From the NCBI GenBank assembly GCA_021323655.1, contig JAJPKO010000027.1, forward strand, positions 116,751 to 180,750: a DNA stretch of 64,000 nucleotides. The letters are read 5' to 3'. Within the stretch, counting starts at the first letter, position 1. Each line of letters starts with the position of its first letter. Source of the stretch: Acidobacteriaceae bacterium. Lineage in GTDB: Bacteria; Acidobacteriota; Terriglobia; Terriglobales; Acidobacteriaceae. This document shows, piece by piece, positions 8,223-16,890 of the stretch. The notes beneath the pieces were generated by a model. That model did no database searches. It saw nothing but the letters and a program-made list of their open reading frames with translations, and had not been told where the DNA came from. The position numbers were made by a program, and so were the translations under genes.

Positions 8223-10072
8223 TGATGTTTGTTCGGCCGCTTTTGGCGGTCCTTCTCTCTGGCGCGACTGCGTTGGCGCAGCAGGCAACTCCCAATCCGC
8301 AGCCAGAAGCACATGACAAGGTATTGTTTTCCCGTTCGGGGGATGATGCGCAGCATCCGGCTGAGGAAAAGAAGCAGCAGGCCATCCAGGCGAAGGCGAC
8401 GGATGCAGAGCGGTCAGCGATTACATTCACACGGTATGATCTTGATGTTCATCTGATGCTGAAACAGCAGGCGATGGCAACGCAGGCGCGAGTAACGGTC
8501 CGCAATGATGGCGCTGCTCCGCTGGCACATGTGCCGCTGCAATTGTCGTCATCGCTGCACTTAGAAACTATCTCGCTGGAGGGAAAGAAACTCGCCTTTG
8601 CGCAGGACCTGGTCCCAAGCGATGCAGACCACACCGGGCAGTTGCGCGAAGCTGTGGTTGAGCTGCCGCAGCCGCTTTCTCCGAAATCTGAGCTGACGCT
8701 GGAAGTGGCGTACAGCGGCGAGATTGTGCCCTCGGCAAAGCGGCTGGAACAGATTGGGACTCCTGCTGAGATTGCGAAACAGTCAGACTGGGACGAGATA
8801 TCAGAAGACTTTACCGGGCTGCGCGGATTTGGAGACGTGGTGTGGTATCCAGTGGCTTCTGTTCCGCATCTGCTGGCAGAAGGGCCGCAGCTCTTTGCAG
8901 AAATTGGACGGCAGAAGTTACGGCAGCAGGACGCGCGGGTGGCGATGCGTGTGACGGTAGAGTACCTCGGAGTTGCTCCAAATGCCGCGGCTGTGAATGG
9001 CCACTTTGTTGCAGTACCTGCGCCGAAAGTGACGCCTACCGCTTCGTTCCCCGGAGTGGTGACCTTTGCTGTGCCCGAACGGCGCCTGGGTTTTGGAACA
9101 CTGAGCCTTTTTCTTGCTCCTCGTTTTGCCTATGAGTCGAACGGAGTAAGGACATTGGCCACAGCGGATGATTCGCCCGCCGTACAGAGCTATGAAACGG
9201 CAACGACGATGGTGCGGCCGCTGGTGGAGCAATGGCTCGGCACGGCAAAGGAACCCTTTACGCTGTTCGGTCTTCCTGAGAGAGAAGACGCTTCGTTTGA
9301 GCAGGGCGACATCACTGCGACAGGACTGCAAATCGTGGACCCGCAGAAGCTGACGGGCGTGCTGGCCCATGGGCTGGCCCATGCGGCGTTTCAGTCGAGG
9401 AGGGAGTGGCTGAATGAGGGCGTGGCGAACTTTCTGGTCACGCTCTGGATTGAACAAAGCAAAGGCCGTGATGCTGCCCTGGAGTATATGGGATCCTCAC
9501 GAGGCGCGCTGGCCATTGCGGAGCCGTCCAGCCCCGGAGAAAGCGCGGGGCAGCCGCTCATCCACGCTTCGGATGCGATCTACTATCGCACGAAGGCGAC
9601 CTATGTTTTATGGATGCTGCGTGATCTTACCGGAGACAAGGCACTGGCCACGGCGCTGCACAACTACGATGCGGAACAGGACACAACGCCTGAGTATTTT
9701 GAGCACCTGATAGAACAGGCGAGCGGCAAAGGCCTGAAGTGGTTTTTTGATGACTGGGTTTATCACGACAAAGGTCTGCCTGATCTCTCGATCTCCGCGG
9801 TGTACCCGAGTGCTACATCGCAGGCGGGGCAGTATTTGATTGCTGTGGACCTGGCCAATGATGGTTACGCAGCAGCGGAAGTTCCGATCACGGTGCACAC
9901 ACGCCAGGGGACACAGACGGAACGCGTGCAGATTCCGGGGCGATCGAAAGTGACCCGGCGCATTCTGATTACCGGACTGCCCACGGAGGTTGTGCTGAAC
10001 GACGGCACTGTGCCGGAGGTGCAGGCCAGCGTGCATAAGCATGAGATCACGATTACGGGCAGCGGAAATTGA
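8222..10072 (+). CDS. Exported M1-like peptidase fold protein with altered zinc motif
   Basis: About 616 residues with a Sec signal peptide ending near ALAQQ. The layout is M1-aminopeptidase-like: an N-terminal beta domain (ITFTRYDLDVHLMLK...ARVTVRN), a middle domain, then a helical catalytic region. The expected HExxH motif reads HGLAH (codons at 9368-9382), so the general-base glutamate is glycine, while the third zinc ligand glutamate in WLNEGVANF is kept. The protein may bind metal without normal peptidase activity, or the residue may be replaced from elsewhere. It overlaps rlmB by one base and precedes a penicillin-binding lipoprotein, suggesting an envelope role. TTG at 8219 or ATG at 8225 are alternative starts. 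Confidence 0.7.
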   Translation: MMFVRPLLAVLLSGATALAQQATPNPQPEAHDKVLFSRSGDDAQHPAEEKKQQAIQAKATDAERSAITFTRYDLDVHLMLKQQAMATQARVTVRNDGAAPLAHVPLQLSSSLHLETISLEGKKLAFAQDLVPSDADHTGQLREAVVELPQPLSPKSELTLEVAYSGEIVPSAKRLEQIGTPAEIAKQSDWDEISEDFTGLRGFGDVVWYPVASVPHLLAEGPQLFAEIGRQKLRQQDARVAMRVTVEYLGVAPNAAAVNGHFVAVPAPKVTPTASFPGVVTFAVPERRLGFGTLSLFLAPRFAYESNGVRTLATADDSPAVQSYETATTMVRPLVEQWLGTAKEPFTLFGLPEREDASFEQGDITATGLQIVDPQKLTGVLAHGLAHAAFQSRREWLNEGVANFLVTLWIEQSKGRDAALEYMGSSRGALAIAEPSSPGESAGQPLIHASDAIYYRTKATYVLWMLRDLTGDKALATALHNYDAEQDTTPEYFEHLIEQASGKGLKWFFDDWVYHDKGLPDLSISAVYPSATSQAGQYLIAVDLANDGYAAAEVPITVHTRQGTQTERVQIPGRSKVTRRILITGLPTEVVLNDGTVPEVQASVHKHEITITGSGN

Positions 10073-10138
10073 TGGTGCTGTAGAAATCTGCCGCTCTGTG
10101 GTGAAATCTCTTTTGTGCTCCAGTCTCTCAGCAAGGGG

Positions 10139-10963
10139 ATGTTGTTTCGCTGCCTGATTGCTCTGATTGCCGTTTCAGGCTGTGCGGCGTACTGCCAGCA
10201 ATTCTCTGCGGCACAGGCGCTGAAGCAGGCGGTGGATGGCACGCCGGCGATAGCTGTTGTGCTCGATGTGAAGAGGGGAAGGACGCTTGCGGTGGAGCGT
10301 ACTGATGAAGCCAGCGCGCTGCGCAGTACTCCAGGCTCTACGCTTAAGCCGTTTTTTCTTGCCTATGCGCTGGAACACGGTCTGGTTCAGCCACAGGCAG
10401 CGGTCTACTGCAGGCGAACGCTGCGCATCGCTGGACGCAATGTAGACTGCACGCATCCGCAGAGTGAAACGGTATTCAACGCGGAACTTGCGTTGGCGTA
10501 TTCCTGCAACAGCTATTTTGTGGAGCTGGCGAAACGCTTTTCTCCTGACAATGCGAACGAGGTACTGCGCGAATACGGCATAAACAACGGGGTGCCGGAG
10601 CAAGTGCCGCTGTTTGTCCTGGGTCTGGAAGGAGTGGCGGTCGCACCTGACACTCTGGCGCGGGCCTACGGAAAGCTGGCGTCTCATTGGACGGGTCTGC
10701 CTGACGCGGTGAGGCGCGGACTGGAAGAGTCGGTGCAGTTTGGCATGGCGCACAATGCGTATGTTGCCGGTTTGCACATTGCCGGGAAGACCGGGACGTC
10801 GAGTGATCCCGGGCAGCCGTGGACGCATGGATGGTTTGCCGGGATTGCTCCGGCCGACCATCCGAAGATTGCCGTTGTTCTTTATATACCGCATGGAAAT
10901 GGCGCGGATGCTGCGCGTATTGCACAACGCTTTTTTGCTGGCTACAAGGACGCGCTGCGATGA
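10139..10963 (+). CDS. Penicillin-binding transpeptidase-domain lipoprotein
   Basis: About 274 residues. The start MLFRCLIALIAVSGC reads as a lipoprotein signal with lipobox VSGC; a GTG at 10115 would add 8 residues. The transpeptidase fold keeps its three motifs: STLK (serine nucleophile and lysine), SCN (SxN) and KTGT. It is short and lacks the N-terminal dimerisation domain of high-molecular-weight PBPs, so it resembles class D beta-lactamase or BlaR-sensor-sized domains. It could be a small transpeptidase, a beta-lactam-binding sensor or a beta-lactamase. Its stop overlaps the next start (ATGA), coupling it to the SpoIID-type protein. Confidence 0.78.
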   Translation: MLFRCLIALIAVSGCAAYCQQFSAAQALKQAVDGTPAIAVVLDVKRGRTLAVERTDEASALRSTPGSTLKPFFLAYALEHGLVQPQAAVYCRRTLRIAGRNVDCTHPQSETVFNAELALAYSCNSYFVELAKRFSPDNANEVLREYGINNGVPEQVPLFVLGLEGVAVAPDTLARAYGKLASHWTGLPDAVRRGLEESVQFGMAHNAYVAGLHIAGKTGTSSDPGQPWTHGWFAGIAPADHPKIAVVLYIPHGNGADAARIAQRFFAGYKDALR

Positions 10964-12678
10964 AGGCTGCTCTGGCTTGTCTCCTGCTGTTGGCTGAAGC
11001 ATTTGCGCAGAGAGCGAGCCAACCCCCTGTGCTTACGGTTCGATTGTTTTCCGCGCGGCAAGTGGATTCGCTCACGCTTACGCCACTTGGATCCGGCGGT
11101 GCGTTCTGGATCTGTTCCAAATGCTCTGAGAAAACACTGCGGATGCCACTGACGCTGAAGAATGCTCAGGGGCGGATAGTGTCCTCAGATGGAGCTAAGT
11201 TGGGCGCGAGCGTCAGCCTGAGTGGAGCGTTTCGCATCGGCGCAGAACATTCTGAACAGAGCGAAACAGCGGCTGGGCGATGGACGATCACTTCGACCAG
11301 AAGCGGTCTGCGCGTGCTGCTGGCTACTACCCCTGAGCGCTATGTGATGGCGGCGTTAAATGGAGAGGCCGCTCCGGATGAGCCGCTGGAATCGCTGAAG
11401 GCGATGGCAGTGGCGGCGCGCACTTTTGCGCTGGTGAATCAGCATCGGCATACGCTGGATGGATTTGATCTATGCGACAGCACGCATTGCCAGGCGCTGC
11501 GCTTTGGAGAGGCGCGCCCGGGAATCGAACAAGCTGTGCATGCAACAGCAGGCGAAACGCTCTGGTTTGGTAACCACCGGGCCAGCGTGTATATGACGCA
11601 GCATTGCGGCGGCGAGACGGAAGATGTGTCCAGCGTATGGCCTGCGCTGCACGAAAGCTATCTGCAAGCTCATGCTGATCCATATTGTGTGCGACGTTCC
11701 AAAGCGAAGTGGCACACGGAAATGGAGCTGCCGCAACTTGCGCGGATTCTGCACGAAGAAGGATGGAAGACGCCCCTGCAGATTGACACAGTGCAGATTG
11801 AGAAGCGGACCCCGACAGGAAGAGCGCTGTTGTTGCAGATTTCAGGACAGGGAGGCAGTGCGGAGGTTTCTGCCAGCAGCTTCCGGTTTGCTGTGAATCG
11901 CGCGCTGGGATGGAACCAGCTGCGCAGTGACTGGTACGAGATTACGCGGAACAACAATGTGCTTCATTTTGAGGGGAAAGGCTATGGGCATGGTGTAGGG
12001 CTGTGCCAGGCCGGAGCGTATGAGATGGCGAAGGAGGGGCACGGCTATCGTGACATTCTTAGCTTTTACTACCCCGGAACTCAGGTGCGGATTGCAGAAA
12101 CAGACCCAGGATGGAAGCAGGTGCAGGCGCAAGGCTGGACGCTGCTGACATCGGCCGCGGCCGGCATGGTGCCAGATGGAAATGCTGCGTGGGCGAAGGC
12201 GCAGTCGCTGTTCCCGCCCAGGTCTGGAGTCCATCCAATCGTGCATCTGATGCCTTCGACGGAGTTGTTTCGCCAGACGACAGAAGAGCCGGGATGGATG
12301 CTCGCTTCCACGCACGGCGCAGATATTTCTTTGCAGCCAATTGCGGTGTTGCGGGCGCGTGGCGACGTCTCCGGAGTTTTGCTCCATGAGTTTCTGCATG
12401 TGCTGGTGGAGCAGGAGGCGACGGCAAAAGCGCCTTTGTGGCTGCGCGAGGGGCTTGTGGAAGTCCTGGCCGGAGGCGTTCACGGTGGAAACAGCCTTCC
12501 GATGAGAGCTGCGGCGTTGGAGCAGGAGATTGCGCATCCGGCGACGATGGCGGAATCCCAGCGGGCGCATCTTGATTCAGGGCTTTTCGTTCAGGCGCTC
12601 GTTGGGCGATATGGTCTTGACACGGTGCGAAGCTGGCTGCGTACCGGAGTGCCTTCCACAGTGCAGTTTGGGGATTAG
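10960..12678 (+). CDS. SpoIID/LytB-domain protein fused to a C-terminal HExxH metallopeptidase-like domain
   Basis: A 572-residue exported protein (signal peptide MKAALACLLLLAEAFAQ). The SpoIID/LytB region spans roughly residues 100-380: TPERYVMAALNGE, LKAMAVAARTFAL, MTQHCGGETEDV and GYGHGVGLCQAGAYEMA are typical. SpoIID of Bacillus is a lytic transglycosylase that acts on denuded glycan strands. A second domain follows with HEFLH at residues 476-480 and a downstream WLREGLVEVL glutamate, the gluzincin zinc-site pattern. The start is set by the ATGA overlap with the PBP gene. This gene pairing points to peptidoglycan remodelling in a non-sporulating bacterium; the joint action of the two domains is inferred. 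Confidence 0.8.
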   Translation: MKAALACLLLLAEAFAQRASQPPVLTVRLFSARQVDSLTLTPLGSGGAFWICSKCSEKTLRMPLTLKNAQGRIVSSDGAKLGASVSLSGAFRIGAEHSEQSETAAGRWTITSTRSGLRVLLATTPERYVMAALNGEAAPDEPLESLKAMAVAARTFALVNQHRHTLDGFDLCDSTHCQALRFGEARPGIEQAVHATAGETLWFGNHRASVYMTQHCGGETEDVSSVWPALHESYLQAHADPYCVRRSKAKWHTEMELPQLARILHEEGWKTPLQIDTVQIEKRTPTGRALLLQISGQGGSAEVSASSFRFAVNRALGWNQLRSDWYEITRNNNVLHFEGKGYGHGVGLCQAGAYEMAKEGHGYRDILSFYYPGTQVRIAETDPGWKQVQAQGWTLLTSAAAGMVPDGNAAWAKAQSLFPPRSGVHPIVHLMPSTELFRQTTEEPGWMLASTHGADISLQPIAVLRARGDVSGVLLHEFLHVLVEQEATAKAPLWLREGLVEVLAGGVHGGNSLPMRAAALEQEIAHPATMAESQRAHLDSGLFVQALVGRYGLDTVRSWLRTGVPSTVQFGD

Positions 12679-12693
12679 TTTAGAATCTGACAT

Positions 12694-13023
12694 ATGCGGA
12701 TGCGCGCAATGTTCGCCGTGCTCATAGCGGTCCTGCTGGTCGCCGGAACAGCGGCATCAGCGGTGTGCGAAATGACGTGCCTTCCGCAGACACAGACGCA
12801 TGGTTGCTGCCAGCATCATTCAGAATCCGTGCGCCTGACGACCGCTCATCTCTGTGAACATCCGCAGAACAGCGCAACAATCGCTATAAACGTTGTGACG
12901 GTTCCACCATTCACAGCCACGGTTGCGCACTTAGCGGGTGTGGCACACACACCTTTCCTGCACATGGATTTTTCTTTAGAGGGCACACTTCGTCCGCTTG
13001 CGCCCATTCCTCTTCGCATCTGA
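12694..13023 (+). CDS. Small exported Cys/His-rich protein
   Basis: A 109-residue protein with a clear signal peptide (RAMFAVLIAVLLVAGTAASA). Just after cleavage comes a dense Cys/His cluster (CEMTCLPQ...HGCCQHHSE). The rest is rich in Thr, His and hydrophobics with no family I recognise. It starts 15 bases after the SpoIID gene and precedes a Met/His-rich outer-membrane protein, so the pair might handle copper or another soft metal. That role is inferred from composition only. Confidence 0.6.
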   Translation: MRMRAMFAVLIAVLLVAGTAASAVCEMTCLPQTQTHGCCQHHSESVRLTTAHLCEHPQNSATIAINVVTVPPFTATVAHLAGVAHTPFLHMDFSLEGTLRPLAPIPLRI

Positions 13024-13093
13024 TTGTTCCTGCTCCTCGTGTACCTCTATTGGGTTGTTGATTGAGTTGTTGATTCACGGAAGAGGAGTTGTT

Positions 13094-14341
13094 GTGAACA
13101 GAGTCATTTTTCTTTTGCTGTTTTTTTGCGGCACTGCGGCTGCGCAGAACATGTCAGAGATGATGGGCGGCAGCAGCCATACCTTCACGCAGCAGATTGT
13201 TCATCATGCGTCCTCGGGTACAAGCGCAGCGCCAAATTCCACTCCTGCGCCGATGTGGATGAAGATGCAAGGCGAGTGGATGCTGATGTTCCACGCCAAT
13301 GCGTTTGTCATGGACGAGCAGCAGACGGGTCCGCGGGGAGGAGACAAGTTCTTCTCGACGAACTGGTTTATGCCGATGGCGCAGCGCCAGCTTGGGCCGG
13401 GATATCTGACGGTGCGCGGCATGTTCAGCCTGGAGCCGGCAACGGTGACGCAGCGGCGGTATCCGCTGCTCTTTCAGCAGGGAGAAACGGCGTATGGCAA
13501 GCCGGTTGTGGATGGCCAGCACCCGCATAATTTTCTGATGGAACTGGCAGCTATCTATGACTGGAAGCTGGGGGAAAAGTCATTGCTAACATTGTATGCT
13601 GCGCCGGTGGGTGACCCTGCGATTGGGCCAACGGCCTATCCTCACCGCGCCTCGGCATTTGAAAATCCGGTGGCGACGCTTGGGCACCATCAGGAAGACT
13701 CAACGCACATTGCCGATGATGTAGTGACGGCGGGGTTTACGCATGGCATTGCGCGCCTGGAAGCCAGCGGCTTTCATGGGCGTGAGCCGAACGAGCATCG
13801 CTGGCAGGTGCAGCAGGGCGCAATGGATTCGTGGTCCGCTCGGCTGACTTTGCAGCCATGCCAGAACTGGAGCGGGCAGTATTCCTATGGGCGCATCCAC
13901 AGTCCGGAGGCGCTCTTCCCGACAAAAGACCAGGAGCGGATGACGGCTTCTGCGATGTACAACCGATCGTTGCGGCATGGCAATTGGGCCAGCACGCTTG
14001 CGTGGGGCAGGACGCGGTCGCTGACGGACAATATGATCCAGAACAGTTATCTGCTTGAGTCAACGCTGCAATTTGCGGCGAAACATTACGTCTGGACGCG
14101 TATGGAAAATGTGGACCGCACGAGCGAACTTCTGCATGAAGAGGGTGCGGAAGGACCTGCAGGCCGTGTTCAGGCTTACACGTTCGGTTATGATCGCGAT
14201 TTTGCTTTGTTGCCGCATTGGGTGACTGCGCTCGGCGGACAGATCACGGTCTACAGTCCAGGGTCGCGCTTGCAGCCTGTCTATGGAAGCGACCCGATGG
14301 GAGTAGTGGTGTTCCTTCGATTGCGTACAGCAGGCGAGTGA
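13094..14341 (+). CDS. Met/His-rich putative outer-membrane beta-barrel protein
   Basis: About 415 residues starting at GTG 13094, which has a good GAGGAG ribosome site 5-10 bases upstream; longer in-frame starts lack one. A signal peptide (NRVIFLLLFFCGTAAAQ) is followed by a Met/His-rich segment (MSEMMGGSSHTF, MWMKMQGEWMLMFHANAFVM). The remainder has alternating polar/hydrophobic strands rich in Trp and Tyr, ending in a hydrophobic strand (VVVFLRLR), consistent with an outer-membrane barrel. Conserved-looking histidine motifs (GQHPHNF, LGHHQEDSTHIADD) could bind metal. I do not recognise a named family; metal handling is inferred. Confidence 0.6.
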   Translation: MNRVIFLLLFFCGTAAAQNMSEMMGGSSHTFTQQIVHHASSGTSAAPNSTPAPMWMKMQGEWMLMFHANAFVMDEQQTGPRGGDKFFSTNWFMPMAQRQLGPGYLTVRGMFSLEPATVTQRRYPLLFQQGETAYGKPVVDGQHPHNFLMELAAIYDWKLGEKSLLTLYAAPVGDPAIGPTAYPHRASAFENPVATLGHHQEDSTHIADDVVTAGFTHGIARLEASGFHGREPNEHRWQVQQGAMDSWSARLTLQPCQNWSGQYSYGRIHSPEALFPTKDQERMTASAMYNRSLRHGNWASTLAWGRTRSLTDNMIQNSYLLESTLQFAAKHYVWTRMENVDRTSELLHEEGAEGPAGRVQAYTFGYDRDFALLPHWVTALGGQITVYSPGSRLQPVYGSDPMGVVVFLRLRTAGE

Positions 14342-14445
14342 AGCCCTCCTGAGTGCTGCGACATCGAATGGATAGAACCTTGAATCATTCACAGGTCCGT
14401 AAAAGCCAACACCTGAAAAGGCGGGTCTTTTAAAAATATGAAAAC

Positions 14446-14489
14446 TGCCGAAATACCCCACATCTTTTCAAGATGTGGGGCACTCGGCA
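14446..14489. terminator. Compound hairpin between convergent genes (CCACATC family)
   Basis: A perfect 11-bp stem (CCCCACATCTT / AAGATGTGGGG) with a 3-base loop is nested in an outer TGCCGA/TCGGCA stem. It lies between a plus-strand and a minus-strand gene and probably ends transcription from both. Related hairpins occur at 17628 and 55131. Confidence 0.65.
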
Positions 14490-14512
14490 TCCACAATTTC
14501 CGGAATCTCTAG

Positions 14513-15400
14513 CTAGCCTCGCAGGCTGGCTGGCGGCGGATTTACGGCTGATAGTTCTGCGAATTTGTCCTCGGGCAGATTGAGGCCCGCGGCAGCGATG
14601 TTTTCTTCAAGGTGCGCAACTGAGGAGGTCCCAGGGATCGGGACCATGACCCGGGAGCGCTTGAGCAGCCATGCAAGGGCCACTTGCCGCGTAGATATTC
14701 CGAGTTCGCCGGCCACTTTCTCGATCACATCGTGGGCTTTGCGGCCTTGTCCTAAAGGGGCCCAGGGAAGGAACGCGATATTGTTCCGCTCGCAGTAATC
14801 GAGAACGTAGTCCCACTCACGGTCAGCGAAGCTGAAGCGGTTCTGCACGGAGACAACAGGCACGATTTTGCGGGCGCGCTCGATGTGTTCCAACGTGACG
14901 TTGGAGAGTGCGACGTGGCGAATTTTGCCCTGCTCGCGCAGGCGAGCGAGCGCATCCATGGAGGCGTCGAAGGACACTGCCGGATCGGGTACGTGGAGCT
15001 GGTAGACATCTATGCGGTCGAGGCGGAGGCGCTTCAGGCTTCCTTCTGCTGCCTCGATGAGGTGCTTTGGGCTGGCGTTGTGGATCCACTGGCCTGGACC
15101 GACACGCAGCCATCCGCCTTTGGTGGCGATGACCAGGCCTTTGGGATATGGGTAAAGAGCCTCGGCAATCAGTTCCTCAGAAACATATGGACCGTAGGAA
15201 TCGGCGGTGTCTATAAAATTGACGCCGAGCTCGACGGCGCGGCGCAGAGTGGCGATGGCGGCGGGCTTGTTGGCGGGGAGCCCCCAGATGCCATGGCCGG
15301 TGATGCGCATGGCTCCGTAGCCCATGCGGTGAACGGGCAGGTCGCCTCCCAGGGTGAATGTTCCGGCAGCGGCAGCAGAGATGGTATTGATTGTGGTCAT
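14513..15400 (-). CDS. Aldo/keto reductase family oxidoreductase
   Basis: A 295-residue (alpha/beta)8-barrel NADPH-dependent oxidoreductase. The catalytic tetrad can be seen: D64 and Y69 in NFIDTADSYG, K94 in IATKGG, and the histidine in DVYQLHVPD. The C-terminal NADP-binding segment VPIPGTSSVAHLEENIAA is also typical. It most resembles the general stress/oxidoreductase subgroup acting on small aldehydes or ketones; the substrate cannot be told. It lies 19 bases after kdsC on the same strand and could be co-transcribed, although the pathways are not obviously linked. Confidence 0.92.
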   Translation of the reverse strand: MTTINTISAAAAGTFTLGGDLPVHRMGYGAMRITGHGIWGLPANKPAAIATLRRAVELGVNFIDTADSYGPYVSEELIAEALYPYPKGLVIATKGGWLRVGPGQWIHNASPKHLIEAAEGSLKRLRLDRIDVYQLHVPDPAVSFDASMDALARLREQGKIRHVALSNVTLEHIERARKIVPVVSVQNRFSFADREWDYVLDYCERNNIAFLPWAPLGQGRKAHDVIEKVAGELGISTRQVALAWLLKRSRVMVPIPGTSSVAHLEENIAAAGLNLPEDKFAELSAVNPPPASLRG

Positions 15401-15419
15401 CTGAAAGTCCTTCCTTCGG

Positions 15420-16082
15420 CTACATTCCGCCTTGTCCTATGTCCATGCTTTTGGCGATGGGGTTGCGCTCGTCAATATACTTTTCGATGACTTCTTCGAG
15501 GATACCTTTTGCCTCAAGGATAAATTCGACGGCATCGCGTCCGGCACCGTGGCCGCCTGGGTTCGGGGTGATATAGTGGGCGGCATCTTTGGCCTGCTTG
15601 CGAGCATTGGCAACGGCGATGGAAAGCCCGACCTCACGCATCACGGGCAGATCAATTACATCATCACCGACATAGGCGATTTCTTCGAGCGTGACGGACT
15701 CTTTTGCCATGATTTCGCGTACGGCCTGCATTTTAAAGGCCTGTCCCATGTAGACGTATTCAAGGCGCAGATCGCGGGCCCGCAGGGCGACCGTCTCAGA
15801 GATGCGCTTGGTGATGATGCCGCACTTCATTCCGCCGAGGCGGGCCAGAGAGATGCCGGAGCCATCGTGCGCATTAAAGCCTTTGGCCTCGACCATGTTC
15901 GCGGAATGGATGGCGTATCCGCCTTTGCTTTCCATTTCTTTGGCGTGCTCGGCGGTGGAGTGGCTGGGGGCGGGAGCGGGAAAGATCCAGATGCCTCCGT
16001 CGGTGAGAACTCCATCTACGTCAAAGAGGATGATTTTGATGCGTCTGGCGCGATCTTCAGCAGAGAGGTTTTGTGTCGGCAT
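15420..16082 (-). CDS. kdsC: KdsC-type HAD phosphatase (3-deoxy-D-manno-octulosonate 8-phosphate phosphatase)
   Basis: A 220-residue cap-less HAD phosphatase. The nucleophile motif DVDGVLTDG is at residues 21-29, motif II TKRIS follows, and motif III/IV reads YVGDDVIDLPVM. The segment GFNAHDGSGISLARLGG is characteristic of KdsC, which removes phosphate from KDO-8-P for lipopolysaccharide inner-core synthesis and forms tetramers. An insertion (about residues 33-50, rich in Pro, Ser and Glu) after motif I is longer than usual. Close relatives act on other sugar acids, so the substrate is probable rather than certain. Confidence 0.85.
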   Translation of the reverse strand: MPTQNLSAEDRARRIKIILFDVDGVLTDGGIWIFPAPAPSHSTAEHAKEMESKGGYAIHSANMVEAKGFNAHDGSGISLARLGGMKCGIITKRISETVALRARDLRLEYVYMGQAFKMQAVREIMAKESVTLEEIAYVGDDVIDLPVMREVGLSIAVANARKQAKDAAHYITPNPGGHGAGRDAVEFILEAKGILEEVIEKYIDERNPIAKSMDIGQGGM

Positions 16083-16124
16083 ATATTCGCATTGTAATGA
16101 GCCATGCGGCTTGCCAGAATGCGA

Positions 16125-16146
16125 ATGCCCCGGCGCGCCGGGGCAT
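16125..16146. terminator. 22-bp GC-rich perfect palindrome downstream of rplS
   Basis: A perfect palindrome with core CCCCGGCGCGCCGGGG lies between the rplS stop and the kdsC start on the minus strand. No T run follows, so it may end or slow rplS transcription, or stabilise the mRNA end. Confidence 0.5.
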
Positions 16147-16166
16147 CAGAGCCGGAATATGGACGG

Positions 16167-16520
16167 TTAAGCGCGCTCGATTTCCTTCAGACGGGCGGCC
16201 TTTCCGCGGAGTCCGCGGAGATAGAACAGCTTGGCGCGACGGACGCGGCTGGAGCGGACCTTCTCGACCTTATCAATCACTTTGGAGTTGAAGGGGAAAA
16301 TGCGCTCTACGCCCTGGCCGAAGCTCATTTTGCGGACGGTGAAGCTGCCCTGCGGGCCGTTCTTGCGGGCAATCACGATGCCCTCAAATGCCTGAAGGCG
16401 TTCTTTGTCACCTTCTTTAATTTTGACCTGTACGCGCACCGTGTCGCCGGGGACAAAAGGGGGCAGGTCCGTGCGATTGAGTTTCTCGGCAAGGCGCTGC
16501 ATGACGGGATGGATAGACAT
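16167..16520 (-). CDS. rplS: 50S ribosomal protein L19
   Basis: A 117-residue ribosomal protein placed at the 30S-50S interface. It carries the L19 signatures [26 protein letters not shown], seen here in its [16 protein letters not shown] core, then [18 protein letters not shown] and [11 protein letters not shown]. Length and composition are normal. In many bacteria rplS follows rpsP-rimM-trmD; here trmD is not upstream, so it is transcribed separately from a 370-base upstream region. The start [10 protein letters not shown] is typical of the family. Confidence 0.97.
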   Translation of the reverse strand: MSIHPVMQRLAEKLNRTDLPPFVPGDTVRVQVKIKEGDKERLQAFEGIVIARKNGPQGSFTVRKMSFGQGVERIFPFNSKVIDKVEKVRSSRVRRAKLFYLRGLRGKAARLKEIERA

Positions 16521-16890
16521 AGTTCTTTCCTGCAGTTGAAGTCAGAATTTTCAGTTTACACGAAAAACAGGTGTTTTTACAGAAGCGACTGTTTTCCGTG
16601 GCCCCCCTGGTCTTCTGTTCGGAGATTTGTTCATTTTCAATAACTTAGCGGGGGATCATCCCCACCTAAGTTGTTGAATCTATGAGAGTTAGTTACTACC
16701 TAGTGTTTTCAACCACTTACGAAGGGATCCCAGGCTTTTAAAGCGCAGCGCTTTCTGCCTCTTTGTTCCGGGAGTATTGTTTGACCCTCTTAATTTCCGG
16801 CTGATAGACTTTGGACATCTACGCAGACAGCCCTTTTTCTGAGATTGTCTGCCGAGTTTTCCTGCCCAGAAGGATTTCAAAAGGACCCGA
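16521..16890. other. Divergent intergenic region, rplS / TPR gene
   Basis: 370 bases without a convincing gene between two divergent starts. It holds one large imperfect hairpin (16638-16676) and otherwise no structure I can name. Both promoters must lie here. A 63-codon minus-strand ORF (16689-16880) lacks a ribosome site and coding features. Confidence 0.5.
16638..16676. repeat. Large imperfect hairpin
   Basis: Two 18-base arms, beginning CAATAACTTAG and ending CTAAGTTGTTG, pair at 15 of 18 positions around a three-base loop. It lies about 120 bases upstream of rplS (minus) and 215 bases upstream of the TPR gene (plus). It could be an operator or an rplS leader element; no T run supports termination. 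Confidence 0.45.
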
